This document shows, piece after piece, positions 9,174-19,682 of a stretch of 64,000 nucleotides of DNA. The stretch lies in NCBI RefSeq assembly GCF_000696225.1, contig NZ_BAWN01000004.1:1-64000 (forward strand), given 5' to 3'. A model generated the notes under the pieces. It was not told the origin of the DNA. It saw only the letters and a list, made by a program, of their open reading frames with translations, and made no database searches. The DNA comes from Serpentinimonas barnesii (lineage in GTDB: Bacteria > Pseudomonadota > Gammaproteobacteria > Burkholderiales > Burkholderiaceae_C). Positions within the stretch are counted from its first letter, which is position 1. Each line of letters opens with the position of its first letter. The position numbers and the translations under genes were made by a program.

Positions 9174-11171
9174 TCAAGCCGAGGCTGGGGACAGCGCGGG
9201 CTCGGGCCGCAGCAAACGGGCCGCCCCGGTCGGCCCGGGAGCCACCGTGTCCTCAGCCGCTTCAGGCCGACACACCTCGGTGCACAACTGCTCCCAGCGC
9301 GTCCGCTCGGCGTCGACTTCGGCTTGGCGCGCCTGCAACTCGTCAATGCGCTCATCCAAGCTGCCTGCGGCCTCTTGGATGCGGTGCACCGCCTCGATGC
9401 GGCGGGCAAAATTGCGCCGGCGCTCACGCAACTGGCCATCGAGCCGCGCCGCCGCCGTCTTGCTCCAGAGTTCGACCTCGGTGGAGGCTTCTTCGTACAA
9501 CTTGCGCAAGCGCGACAGCACCGCCTTGGCCAGGCGCTCGCAAAAGCCGGCCTGCGTCAGGCGCAGCAGATTGGTCACGCCCAAATACTGCACGTGCGTG
9601 TTTTCGATCTCGTCGATCGCCTGCCAATAGCGCGACAGATCGAGCCGCTGCGGAGCCTGCAGGGTAAAACCGTATTCTGCGTTGAGGTTGCGAAACATGC
9701 CCGTGAGCATTTCATGCACCTCGTCGGCCAAGCCCTGGGTTTCGGCCAAATTTTGGCGCAAACTGGCAAAGGTGGTGGTGTAGATTTTCTTGACGCCCAA
9801 CTTCACCCCCGGCTGCTTGAGCGCCTCGGCCAACTCGGCCACCTCGGCCTTGATCTGGTTGCTGCCCAGCAGCGCAAACAAGCGCCGCAGCGTTTTAAGG
9901 TGCACCGAACGCAGGGCCTGGATGCGTGCTGCGCTTTGATCGAACTCGGTTTGTTCGAGCTCGATGCGGGCGCGCATTTGCCGAATTACCGTGGCGTTTT
10001 TGCCACGCAGGGATTGCAGCTCTTGCACCTGTTCTTCGATTTCGTGTGCGCGCACCTGCAACTGGCGCTCCACTTCGGTGCGCAAATGGTGCACCGCCTG
10101 CTCCAGGCCCGACTGCAACAGGCGCCGCCGCTGCCCCAGCACGTCATCGGCCAGCGCGCGCTCGAGCTCAGGCAGGCGGCTTTGCTGCAACAACTGCGCA
10201 TCTTGGCGCACCTTGGCCAGCAGGCCTTTTTGGGCCGACACCGCGAACACCTGCTGCCCTTGCAGCCCCAGCACCTCGGCGCTGTGTTGGCGCTGGCGCT
10301 CGATCTGCGCCTCGATGGCCTCGGGGGTGCTCAACTCGTCCCAGAGCACATCGATTTTGTTGAGCACCACCAAGCGCGCCTCGCTGCGCTCGGCCACCGG
10401 CGCCAGGTGTTCGCGCCAGATGGTCAGGTCGGATTTGCTTACCCCGGCATCGGCCGCCAGAATGAACACCACCGCATGCGCCTGCGGCAGCAAACCCACC
10501 GTGAGCTCGGGTTCGGTGCCAATCGCGTTCAGACCCGGCGTATCGACAATCACCAGCCCCTGCTTGAGCAAGGGGTGCGCCATGTTGATGAGGGCGTGGC
10601 GCCAGCGCGGCACCTCCACCAGCCCATCGGGGCCTGGCACGGGGTTGTCCTTGGGGTTGTCCTCGTGCCAAAAACCCAGTGCGCGCGCTTGCTCAAGGGG
10701 CACGCGCACGGTCTGCGCCACCCGCTCGATGGCTTGCGCGAGCTGCTCGGGCTGGTTCACGTCGAGGTCGATGCGCTGCCACTGCTCGGGTGCGCTGCGC
10801 CATTCCAACAGCGACTGCGCCTGCATGCGGGTTTCGATCGGCAGCAGGCGCAAACAAGGCGGCAGATCGGCCTCGTAGCCCAGTTCGGTGGGGCACATGG
10901 TGGTGCGCCCCGCGCTGGCGGGCATGATGCGGCGCCCATAGCCCGCAAAAAAAATGGCGTTGATCAGCTCGGATTTGCCGCGCGAAAACTCGGCCACGAA
11001 AGCCACCATGACCCGGTCACTGGCCAACTGGGCCTGCAAATTGGCCAAGCGCGCGCGCGAACCCTCGTCGAGCAGGTCGTGCGCATCAAGCCACTGACCC
11101 AGCCGCGTCAAATCTTGCGTCCGCAGCTGACGCCAGCGGTTGTGCTGCTCAAATTGTTGGATAAAAGCCAT
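9174..11171 (-). CDS. Bacterial dynamin-like GTPase
   Basis: The 665-residue protein carries a dynamin-type GTPase domain near the N-terminus: G1 AEFSRGKSELINAI (about 58-71), a possible G2 threonine in GRTTMCP, G3 DTPGL (about 217) and G4 NKID (about 272). The rest is mostly helical, rich in Glu/Gln/Arg coiled-coil sequence (for example RTEVERQLQVRAHEIEEQVQ), as expected for a dynamin stalk. No clear membrane span is seen except a possible amphipathic stretch around 440-470. Bacterial dynamins remodel or repair membranes; the specific job here is unknown. Its place between mutM and mutY on one strand suggests co-transcription with base-excision repair genes. Confidence 0.85.
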   Translation of the reverse strand: MAFIQQFEQHNRWRQLRTQDLTRLGQWLDAHDLLDEGSRARLANLQAQLASDRVMVAFVAEFSRGKSELINAIFFAGYGRRIMPASAGRTTMCPTELGYEADLPPCLRLLPIETRMQAQSLLEWRSAPEQWQRIDLDVNQPEQLAQAIERVAQTVRVPLEQARALGFWHEDNPKDNPVPGPDGLVEVPRWRHALINMAHPLLKQGLVIVDTPGLNAIGTEPELTVGLLPQAHAVVFILAADAGVSKSDLTIWREHLAPVAERSEARLVVLNKIDVLWDELSTPEAIEAQIERQRQHSAEVLGLQGQQVFAVSAQKGLLAKVRQDAQLLQQSRLPELERALADDVLGQRRRLLQSGLEQAVHHLRTEVERQLQVRAHEIEEQVQELQSLRGKNATVIRQMRARIELEQTEFDQSAARIQALRSVHLKTLRRLFALLGSNQIKAEVAELAEALKQPGVKLGVKKIYTTTFASLRQNLAETQGLADEVHEMLTGMFRNLNAEYGFTLQAPQRLDLSRYWQAIDEIENTHVQYLGVTNLLRLTQAGFCERLAKAVLSRLRKLYEEASTEVELWSKTAAARLDGQLRERRRNFARRIEAVHRIQEAAGSLDERIDELQARQAEVDAERTRWEQLCTEVCRPEAAEDTVAPGPTGAARLLRPEPALSPASA

Positions 11172-11225
11172 GGCAGCAATATAGCACCGGCGGCGGCGCA
11201 GCGGCTACCGGTGCGCCGCCACCGC

Positions 11226-12041
11226 TCAGGCTTTTTGACACTGCGCGCAGTAATAACTCGAACGCTGCCCCTGGCGCAGCAGCCGAATGGGCTTGCCACA
11301 GACCCGGCACGGCTGCCCGGCCCGGTCGTAGACTTGGGTTTGCAGTTGAAAGTGGCCGCTTTGCCCGTCGGCGTTGGAGAAGTTGCGCAAGCTGCTGCCC
11401 CCGGCTTGCAAGGCCTGTTGCAGCACCTGCACGATCGCCGCATGCAGCCGCTGCACCCGGGGCCGGCTCAGGCGTGCCGCCACCGTGGTGGGGCGAATAC
11501 CCGCAGCAAACAGCGCCTCGGAGGCATAAATATTGCCCACGCCCACCACCACCTCGCCCGCCAGCAACACCTGCTTGATGCAGGCGCGGCGCTGGCGCAA
11601 AGCGGCAAAAAAGGCCTTGGGTTCGAAATCCGGCGTCAGCGGCTCCACCCCCAGCCGGCCCAGCAGCTTGCGCGCCACCGGGTCCGACTCGCTCTGGGCA
11701 TAGACCACCGCCCCAAAACGGCGCGGGTCGTGCAGGCGCAGCACGCCATGGTTGGTCACCATATCAAAATGGTCGTGCGGGCCCGGTGGCGGCAACTCGG
11801 TGGCCAAACGCAGGCTGCCCGACATGCCTAGGTGCAGCAACAGCAGGCCATGGTCCAAATCGAGCAGCAGGTATTTGCCCCGCCTGCGCACCCCCAGCAC
11901 CTGGCGCTGCAACAGCGCTTCGGGCGCCACCCCGAGGGGCCAGCGCAGCGGCTGGCCCAGCCCGATGCGCTCAATGCGGGCCCCGAGCAGCCGCTCGGCA
12001 ATGTTGAGGCGGGTGGTTTCGACTTCGGGCAGTTCGGGCAT
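11226..12041 (-). CDS. mutM: Formamidopyrimidine-DNA glycosylase MutM (Fpg)
   Basis: Excises 8-oxoguanine and ring-opened purines and nicks the strand. I placed the start at the ATG at 12041 because it gives MPELPEVE, whose proline becomes the N-terminal nucleophile; the frame is open 15 codons further upstream but that would bury the proline. The 271-residue protein ends in the family zinc finger (CRVCGKPI ... YYCAQCQ). It is divergent from the TPR gene with a 74-base gap. Confidence 0.96.
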   Translation of the reverse strand: MPELPEVETTRLNIAERLLGARIERIGLGQPLRWPLGVAPEALLQRQVLGVRRRGKYLLLDLDHGLLLLHLGMSGSLRLATELPPPGPHDHFDMVTNHGVLRLHDPRRFGAVVYAQSESDPVARKLLGRLGVEPLTPDFEPKAFFAALRQRRACIKQVLLAGEVVVGVGNIYASEALFAAGIRPTTVAARLSRPRVQRLHAAIVQVLQQALQAGGSSLRNFSNADGQSGHFQLQTQVYDRAGQPCRVCGKPIRLLRQGQRSSYYCAQCQKA

Positions 12042-12115
12042 GGGTCGGGCTTGAGAAAAACACAGAATCGGTGCCACGCCCCGCAAGGCAGCAGCCCATC
12101 CATTATCATGGGCGC

Positions 12116-13945
12116 ATGCTGACGGCTCCCCCCACTGCTCTCGCTGCCCCTATGGGCATGGCCACCCGACTGCGGGGCTTTTTAGGGGCTGGTCTGAGCA
12201 GCCTGGCGCTGTTCGGGTTCGGATTCGGGCACGGCCCGGCTGCGGCCCAAGCGGGTGCGAGCCCGCCCGCCCTCCAATTGCAATTTCCCGGCCCACCCAC
12301 CGCGCTCGACGCCGAGACTTTTTATCAGCTGCTGCTGGCCGAATTCAAATTGCAGCGCGGCGACCCGGGCGGCGCGCACTCCCTTATGCTCGACGCTGCG
12401 GTGCGCTTGCAACGCCCCGATCTGTTTCGCCGCGCCGTCGAAATGGCCCTGCAAGGCCGGGCCGGCAACTCCGCCTTCAACGCCGCGCGCGACTGGTCCA
12501 GCGCCTTTCCCCAGAGCGACGAGCCGCTGCGTTTTCAGTTGCAGATTTTGCTGGCCCTCAACCGCCCCGGTGAAATCGGCCCGGTGCTGCAGCGCCTGAT
12601 CCAGCTCACCCCAGTCGAGCGGCGCCACGAGGTCATCAGCGCCATTCCGGCCACGCTGCACCGCCTGAGCGACCGCGCCGCCGCCCGGCGCGTGGTGCAC
12701 GAGGCGCTGCAAGCCGCGCTGGCCGACCCCGCCACCGCCGCCACCGCGCACGCCGCCTTGGGGCGCATGGACCTGCTGCAAGGCGAGCGCCGGGCGGCCC
12801 TGCAAGCGGCGCAGCAGGCCCTGCGGCTCCAACCCGATTCGCAACCCGGTGCCGCCTTGGCGCTGGAGCTGCTGCAGCAGCAACACAGCGAAGCCGAGCC
12901 GCTGCTGCGCGCCTACCTTGACCGCAGCGACGCCGCCGATGCCACGCCGCGCCACGACCTGCACCTAGCCTACGCGCAAAGCCTGATCGAACTGCGGCGC
13001 GTCTCCGACGCCCAGCGCGAGCTGCGCCTGCTGACCGAGCGCGCGCCCAATCTGGCCCCGGCTTGGCTGCTGCAGGGGATTTTGCAGACCCAGTCGCGCC
13101 GGCCCGGCCCAGCGCGCATCGCCTTGCTGCGTTTTTTGGAGCTGGCCCCCGATCTGCCGGCTGAGCAAGGCGCTCGCGGGCGCACCCAAGCCTATCTGCA
13201 CTTGGCTCAACTCGACGAATTGCAGCGCGATTTTGCCGCCGCTCAAGGCTGGCTCGATCGCATTGCCGACCCCGACGCGGCCGGCTTCTCGCTGCAGATT
13301 CGGCGCGCGCACCTGATGGCCCGCCAAGGGCAGGTCGAGGCGGCGCGGCAACTCTTGCGCCAACAACCCGAGTCAGACGACGCGCAGGCGCGGCGCAAGC
13401 TGGTGGCCGAAGCGCAACTGCTGCGCGAACTCGGCCAGTACGACAACGCCCTGCAGATTTACGGCCAGGCGCTGCAACGCTTCCCCGACGACCCCGACCT
13501 GCTCTACGAAAAAGCCCTCACCGCCAAACGCACCGGCCAATACGAGGCCATGGAGCAGATGCTGCGCCTGCTGATGCAGCGCCACCCCGACTACCACCAC
13601 GCCTACAACGCCCTGGGCTATTCGCTGGCCGACCGCAACCTGCGCTTGCAAGAAGCGCGCTCGCTGATCCAAAAAGCCTTGGCCGTTGACCCCAACGACG
13701 CCTACATTCTCGACAGCATGGGCTGGGTCGAATTTCGCTTGGGCAACCACACCGAAGCGCTGCGGCTGTTGCTGCAAGCTTTTGAGCGTTTGCCCGACGC
13801 CGAGATCGCCGCCCATCTGGGCGAAGTGCACTGGGTACTGGGGCAGCGCGAGCAGGCGCTGGCCGTCTGGCGCCAAGGGCTGGAGCTCAACCCCGACAAC
13901 GAAACCCTGCTCCAGACCATGCGCCGCCTGCAGGTCCAGCCATGA
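12116..13945 (+). CDS. Exported tetratricopeptide-repeat protein
   Basis: The 609-residue product begins with a hydrophobic signal sequence ([18 protein letters not shown] then AAAQA as a likely cleavage site), so it is probably periplasmic or outer-membrane associated. Degenerate TPR units run through the chain and are clearest near the C-terminus ([40 protein letters not shown]). TPR proteins act as scaffolds; no enzyme motif is seen. It overlaps lolB by four bases (ATGA), an arrangement I recognise from related betaproteobacteria and which suggests a link to lipoprotein or envelope assembly. ATG 12116 was preferred over the in-frame start at 12071, which lies within the divergent promoter gap. 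Confidence 0.85.
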   Translation: MLTAPPTALAAPMGMATRLRGFLGAGLSSLALFGFGFGHGPAAAQAGASPPALQLQFPGPPTALDAETFYQLLLAEFKLQRGDPGGAHSLMLDAAVRLQRPDLFRRAVEMALQGRAGNSAFNAARDWSSAFPQSDEPLRFQLQILLALNRPGEIGPVLQRLIQLTPVERRHEVISAIPATLHRLSDRAAARRVVHEALQAALADPATAATAHAALGRMDLLQGERRAALQAAQQALRLQPDSQPGAALALELLQQQHSEAEPLLRAYLDRSDAADATPRHDLHLAYAQSLIELRRVSDAQRELRLLTERAPNLAPAWLLQGILQTQSRRPGPARIALLRFLELAPDLPAEQGARGRTQAYLHLAQLDELQRDFAAAQGWLDRIADPDAAGFSLQIRRAHLMARQGQVEAARQLLRQQPESDDAQARRKLVAEAQLLRELGQYDNALQIYGQALQRFPDDPDLLYEKALTAKRTGQYEAMEQMLRLLMQRHPDYHHAYNALGYSLADRNLRLQEARSLIQKALAVDPNDAYILDSMGWVEFRLGNHTEALRLLLQAFERLPDAEIAAHLGEVHWVLGQREQALAVWRQGLELNPDNETLLQTMRRLQVQP

Positions 13946-14478
13946 AACGCCCCGTTTGGTTGAGCCGCCGCCGGTGCGTGGTGGCGCTGGGTTGGGGCGC
14001 CGTGCTGGCGCTCGGCGGTTGCGCCAGCCCCGCACCCTTGCGCCCGCCGCTCCCCGAGGCCATGCCCACGCAAGCCAGCCCCGAGCCCACCCACTGGAGC
14101 GGCCGCTTGGCGCTGACGATCGAATCCGACCCGGTGCAGCACTTCAGCGCCAACTTTGAACTGTGGGGCAACGCCGACCAAGGCGGCCTGAGCCTGTCGA
14201 GCCCGCTGGGGCAGCAACTGGCGCTGGCCCAATGGGATGCGCAACAGGCGCTGCTGCAGCACAACGGGCGCAGCAACATCTATCCCAATATGGACCAGCT
14301 CAGCGCCGCCCTCACCGGCGTGGCGCTGCCGCTGCGGCCGCTGTTTGCGTGGCTGCGTGGGCAGCCGGCAGAACTCGAAGGCTGGCAGGCCGATCTCTCG
14401 CGCCACGCCCAAGGCCGGCTGCAGGCGCGGCGCTGGCAGCCCGCGCCGGCGGTTGAGTTGCGCCTGGTTTTGCACTGA
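13942..14478 (+). CDS. lolB: Outer-membrane lipoprotein receptor LolB
   Basis: Accepts lipoproteins from LolA and inserts them in the outer membrane. The 178-residue chain has a signal peptide ending in the lipobox LGGC (Cys about residue 27), followed by WSGRLALTIESDPVQHFSANFEL, typical of the LolB fold. It starts inside the TPR stop codon (ATGA) and is followed 60 bases later by ispE, the usual betaproteobacterial order. Confidence 0.92.
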   Translation: MKRPVWLSRRRCVVALGWGAVLALGGCASPAPLRPPLPEAMPTQASPEPTHWSGRLALTIESDPVQHFSANFELWGNADQGGLSLSSPLGQQLALAQWDAQQALLQHNGRSNIYPNMDQLSAALTGVALPLRPLFAWLRGQPAELEGWQADLSRHAQGRLQARRWQPAPAVELRLVLH

Positions 14479-14538
14479 GCGCCGCCGCTCCCCCCGCACC
14501 CCCTGCACCCCCTGCCCCTTCAGCAGCCCCATCGCCCC

Positions 14539-15399
14539 ATGACCCTGCGCCAACTGCTCGACGTACCGGCTCCGGCCAAGCTCAACCTGTTTTTGCACAT
14601 CGTCGGTCGGCGTGCCGACGGCTACCACCTGCTGCAATCGGTGTTTATGCTGATCGACTGGTGCGACACGCTGCATTTCGAGCGCCGCCAGGCGGGCCAG
14701 CTCAGCCGCCAAGACCTCAACAGCACCCAGGCCCTGCCCGAGCACGATCTGGTGCTGCGCGCCGCCCACGCCCTGCAAAGCGCCACCGGCTGCCCTTGGG
14801 GCGCACACATCGCGCTCGACAAACAGATCCCGCAGCAAGCTGGCTTGGGCGGCGGCTCGTCGGACGCGGCCAGCACCTTGCTGGCGCTCAACCAACTTTG
14901 GGGCTTGGGGCTGGGTGTTGCCGATTTGCAACGCATCGGCCTCGCCCTTGGGGCCGACGTGCCCTTCTTTCTGGGCGGACGCCATGCCTGGGTCGAAGGC
15001 ATCGGCGAGTCCCTGCAGCCCATCGAGCTGCCGGAGGCGCGCTACCTGGTGCTCAAACCCCCCAGCGGCACCTCCACCCCCGAGATTTTTCGCCACCCCG
15101 GCTTGAAAAGAGACACGCCACGCGTTAGAATCGAAGACTTTGCTGCAAACAGCATGCAGGCGCAGCCAAGCGCATTTGGTTGCAACAACCTGCAGCCAGT
15201 GGCCCTTGAGCTGTGTCCCGACATCGCTTGGGGCCTTGAGTGGATGGCAAAGCAAAGTTTGGATGCGCGCATGTCCGGTTCCGGCAGCGCCTTGTTTGCG
15301 CCCTTGGTGCAAGAGCCGAGCTTAAGCAGCTTGCCAGCGCACTGGAGCGCCAGAATTTGCAGCAATTTGAGGGAGCATCCGCTGATCGGATGGTGTTAG
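14539..15399 (+). CDS. ispE: 4-diphosphocytidyl-2-C-methyl-D-erythritol kinase
   Basis: GHMP kinase of the MEP isoprenoid pathway. The 286-residue protein begins with the substrate-binding PAPAKLNLFLHIVGRRADGYH and contains the ATP-binding glycine loop PQQAGLGGGSSDAAST (near residue 95) and GADVPFFL. The C-terminal part carries MSGSGSALF. It is the last gene before the tRNA-Gln promoter. Confidence 0.96.
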   Translation: MTLRQLLDVPAPAKLNLFLHIVGRRADGYHLLQSVFMLIDWCDTLHFERRQAGQLSRQDLNSTQALPEHDLVLRAAHALQSATGCPWGAHIALDKQIPQQAGLGGGSSDAASTLLALNQLWGLGLGVADLQRIGLALGADVPFFLGGRHAWVEGIGESLQPIELPEARYLVLKPPSGTSTPEIFRHPGLKRDTPRVRIEDFAANSMQAQPSAFGCNNLQPVALELCPDIAWGLEWMAKQSLDARMSGSGSALFAPLVQEPSLSSLPAHWSARICSNLREHPLIGWC

Positions 15400-15403
15400 C
15401 GGC

Positions 15404-15409
15404 TATAAT
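15404..15409 (+). promoter_or_regulatory. -10 element for tRNA-Gln/prs transcription
   Basis: A perfect TATAAT lies just after the ispE stop codon. No good -35 is visible at the expected spacing. It is about 70 bases upstream of the mature tRNA-Gln. Confidence 0.5.
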
Positions 15410-15486
15410 CGCAGACGCTGTCCAATCCGAATCAGTGATGGTTCAGCACTGCATTCGGTGGCAGGCCTTCGGCCTGTTACCCGTGT

Positions 15487-15563
15487 AGGGGAGTCGCCAA
15501 GTTGGTTAAGGCACCGGATTTTGATTCCGGCATTCGAGGGTTCGAATCCTTCCTCCCCTGCCA
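15487..15563 (+). tRNA. tRNA-Gln(TTG)
   Basis: A 77-base tRNA with acceptor AGGGGAG pairing CTCCCCT, encoded CCA at 15561-15563 and anticodon TTG at 15521-15523 in the loop TTTTGAT. It sits between ispE and prs, a position conserved in many beta- and gammaproteobacteria. Confidence 0.95.
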
Positions 15564-15590
15564 AACCCTTTCATCTGCGCCGGTATTTCC

Positions 15591-16574
15591 ATGCAATTTC
15601 AATCTCCTGTGCAAGCACCGGATTTCATGATCTTTACCGGCAATTCCAACCCGGTATTGGCGGCCGAAATCGCGCAGCATCTGCAAACGCCTCTGGGTGC
15701 GGCCAGCATCGGGCGCTTTTCCGACGGCGAGGTCACGGTCGAGATCACCCAAAACGTGCGCGCCCGCCACGTGTTCGTGATCCAGTCCACCTGCGCGCCC
15801 ACCAACGAAAACCTGATGGAGCTGCTGATCATGGTCGATGCGCTCAAGCGCGCCTCGGCCGTCAGCATCTCGGCCGTCATTCCCTACTACGGCTATGCGC
15901 GCCAAGACCGGCGCCCACGCAGCAGCCGGGTGCCCATCAGCGCCAAAGTGGTGGCCAACATGCTGCAAGTGGTGGGTGTCAATCGGGTCCTGACCATGGA
16001 CCTGCACGCCGACCAAATTCAGGGTTTTTTCGACATCCCGGTTGACAACATCTACGCCTCGCCGGTGCTGCTGAGCGACCTGCGCGCCAAAAACTACGAA
16101 AACCTGCTGGTGGTCTCGCCCGACGTTGGCGGCGTGGTGCGCGCCCGCGCCCTGGCCAAGCAGCTCGACTGCGACATGGCGATCATCGACAAGCGCCGCC
16201 CCAAACCCAATGTGTCCGAAGTGATGCACGTGATCGGCGACATCGAAGGCCGCAACTGCGTCATCATGGACGACATGATCGACACCGCCGGCACCCTGAC
16301 CAAGGCCGCCGAGGTGCTCAAGGAGCGCGGCGCCAAGAGCGTCTATGCCTATTGCACGCACGCCATTTTTTCCGGCCCGGCGATCGAACGCATCGCCAAG
16401 GGCGGCGCGCTCGACGAGGTGGTGGTCACCAACACCATCCCCCTGAGCCAGGCCGCGCAGGCCTGCCCCAAAATCCGCCAACTCTCCGTGGCACCGCTGA
16501 TGGCCGAAACCATCGTGCGCATTGCCAGCGGCGAGTCGGTCATGAGTTTGTTTGCCGACACCGACAGCGACTGA
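15591..16574 (+). CDS. prs: Ribose-phosphate pyrophosphokinase
   Basis: Makes PRPP from ribose 5-phosphate and ATP for nucleotide, His, Trp and NAD synthesis. The 327-residue product shows [17 protein letters not shown], the ATP-binding [14 protein letters not shown]-like loop (here RPRSSR) and the PRPP loop [17 protein letters not shown]. An intrinsic terminator follows at 16606-16640. Confidence 0.97.
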   Translation: MQFQSPVQAPDFMIFTGNSNPVLAAEIAQHLQTPLGAASIGRFSDGEVTVEITQNVRARHVFVIQSTCAPTNENLMELLIMVDALKRASAVSISAVIPYYGYARQDRRPRSSRVPISAKVVANMLQVVGVNRVLTMDLHADQIQGFFDIPVDNIYASPVLLSDLRAKNYENLLVVSPDVGGVVRARALAKQLDCDMAIIDKRRPKPNVSEVMHVIGDIEGRNCVIMDDMIDTAGTLTKAAEVLKERGAKSVYAYCTHAIFSGPAIERIAKGGALDEVVVTNTIPLSQAAQACPKIRQLSVAPLMAETIVRIASGESVMSLFADTDSD

Positions 16575-16605
16575 TGCGCTGGATAGGCTGCGGCAGCCAA
16601 AGCCG

Positions 16606-16640
16606 CGCCAGCGCCCCTGGTTGGGTGCTGGCGTTTTTTT
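16606..16640 (+). terminator. Intrinsic terminator after prs
   Basis: CGCCAGC (16606-16612) pairs with GCTGGCG (16627-16633), extended by CCC/GGG inside, and is followed by seven T (16634-16640). Confidence 0.88.
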
Positions 16641-16689
16641 AATCTGGGTTCAGAGCTGGTCGCGGCCGGGCCCAAGCAGGAGTTGAAAC

Positions 16690-17316
16690 ATGAAATTTGT
16701 CGCTTTTGAGCGCAACACGCAAGGTACGGGTGCGAGCCGCCGTCTGCGCAATTCTGGCCGCACACCGGCCATCGTTTTTGGCGGGGAACAACAACCGATC
16801 GCCATCGAACTCGACCACAATGCCCTGTGGCACGCCGTGCACAAAGAGACCTTCCACGCCTCGGTGCTGGACATGGAACTCGGCGGCGCGGTGCAAAAAG
16901 TGCTGCTGCGCGATGTGCAGTACCACCCCTTCAAGCCGCTGGTGCTGCACGTGGACTTTCAGCGCGTCGATGACAAAACGCGCCTGCACAAGAAGGTGCC
17001 GCTGCACTTCATCAACGCCGACACCTCGCCGGCAGTGAAGATCGACAAGTGCACCGTCAACCACGTGCTGACCGAAGTCGAAATCGAGTGCCTGGCCATC
17101 CAGTTGCCCGAATTCATCGAAGTCGATCTGGGCCAAGCCGTCAAAGGCCAAGCCATCCACGCCAACGACCTCAAGCTGCCTGCAGGCGTCAAGCTGGTCA
17201 CGCATGGCAAACCCAACCCGACGCTGGCCACCGTGATCGAGCCGGTGGAAGAAGTCATCATCGCCCCCGTGGCTTCTGCCGCTGGCGACAAAAAAGGCAA
17301 AAAAGCCAAGAAGTAA
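16690..17316 (+). CDS. rplY: 50S ribosomal protein L25 (Ctc-type, long form)
   Basis: Binds 5S rRNA. The 208-residue length is that of the two-domain Ctc/TL5 form: N-terminal L25 fold ([16 protein letters not shown]) and C-terminal beta domain, ending in a Lys-rich tail (KKGKKAKK). A strong AGGAG precedes the ATG by seven bases. It lies between the prs terminator and its own terminator, so it has a separate transcript. Confidence 0.95.
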   Translation: MKFVAFERNTQGTGASRRLRNSGRTPAIVFGGEQQPIAIELDHNALWHAVHKETFHASVLDMELGGAVQKVLLRDVQYHPFKPLVLHVDFQRVDDKTRLHKKVPLHFINADTSPAVKIDKCTVNHVLTEVEIECLAIQLPEFIEVDLGQAVKGQAIHANDLKLPAGVKLVTHGKPNPTLATVIEPVEEVIIAPVASAAGDKKGKKAKK

Positions 17317-17382
17317 GTGCTGGCGCTCTGGTGCCCAAGCAGCGCCCAAGCTGCCGGTACCAGACCTGCGGCACCGCTTTGC

Positions 17383-17406
17383 AAGGCCCGCTCGTCGGGC
17401 CTTTTT
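17383..17406 (+). terminator. Intrinsic terminator after rplY
   Basis: AAGGCCCG (17383-17390) and CGGGCCTT (17396-17403) form an eight-base-pair stem with loop CTCGT, running into a five-T tract. Confidence 0.88.
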
Positions 17407-17485
17407 CACGTACACGCGCCCCGCCTAAGGGGCCTGCCCGCTTCGTGGCTTGGCCGCGCAGCGGGTTTCGCTTAAGCTCACGCAC

Positions 17486-18905
<1,420 letters not shown>

Positions 18906-18980
18906 GGGTGTGGATTATGCGCGGTGGCCGTGACGGTTGCATGGGGCAGCAGCGACAAACGTGGGTGATGCCCCAGCACC

Positions 18981-19682
18981 CTAGACTGGCTTGAGCAAAT
19001 GGTAGTGCACCTGCCCGGCCCGGCCGTGGCGCTGCACCTGCAAGCCCAAGGGCTGGAGCATGGCCTCGCTCCATGGCAGCGGGGCTTCGAGGTAGATCAG
19101 GCCACCCGCCGCCAGCAGTGGGCGCGCGGCGGCCAAGGCCACTTGCACCGCCTCGGCGGTTGCAGAAAAAGGTGGATCCAAGAACACCACATCCCACGCG
19201 CCGGGCGCGGCCGAGCGCATCCATGCCAGCGCATCGGCCTGCTGCACCTGCACCTGCGCGGCACCCAGACGCTGCGCTTGGGCGCGCAGCGCCTGCACCA
19301 GCGCTGGGTCGCGCTCCAGCAGGCGCACCGCCGCCGCCCCGCGCGAGGCCGCCTCCAGCCCGAGCGCGCCGGTGCCGGCAAAGGCATCGAGGCAGCGCAG
19401 CCCGCGCAAATCTTGCCCGAGCCAGTTGAACAGGGTTTCGCGCACCCGATCGGGCGTGGGGCGCAAGCCCGGACTGTCGGGCACCTGCAGCTTGCTGCGC
19501 TTGTACAGGCCGCCGATCAGGCGCACGCTGCCGGGTGGGCGTGCGGGTTGTTGCGGGGCAGCCCCCTGCCCGGCGGCCTTGGCGGGGCGCTGGCGCGGCG
19601 ACACCGCTGCAGCCGCTGCCGCCAAGCCTTGCCGGGGCACGCCCTGCGCCGCCAGCGGTTCGGCCAGTTCGCGCCGCCTCAT
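18981..19682 (-). CDS. rsmD: 16S rRNA (guanine(966)-N(2))-methyltransferase
   Basis: The 233-residue protein has the SAM-binding motif LDAFAGTGALGLEAASRG and the catalytic DPPF (VVFLDPPF), characteristic of RsmD. The ATG at 19682 overlaps the upstream peptidase stop (ATGA), which fixes the start. Residues 1-50 are a low-complexity Ala/Gln/Arg extension before GSVRLIGGLYKRSKL, where the conserved fold begins. Confidence 0.94.
   Translation of the reverse strand: MRRRELAEPLAAQGVPRQGLAAAAAAVSPRQRPAKAAGQGAAPQQPARPPGSVRLIGGLYKRSKLQVPDSPGLRPTPDRVRETLFNWLGQDLRGLRCLDAFAGTGALGLEAASRGAAAVRLLERDPALVQALRAQAQRLGAAQVQVQQADALAWMRSAAPGAWDVVFLDPPFSATAEAVQVALAAARPLLAAGGLIYLEAPLPWSEAMLQPLGLQVQRHGRAGQVHYHLLKPV

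Noticed and set aside
8157-11831. Plus-strand open frame of 1224 codons
   Set aside because: It lies antisense to mutY, the dynamin-like gene and mutM, all with clear motifs. The sequence is His/Gln/Arg/Leu-rich with no recognisable domain, as expected from the opposite strand of GC-rich genes.
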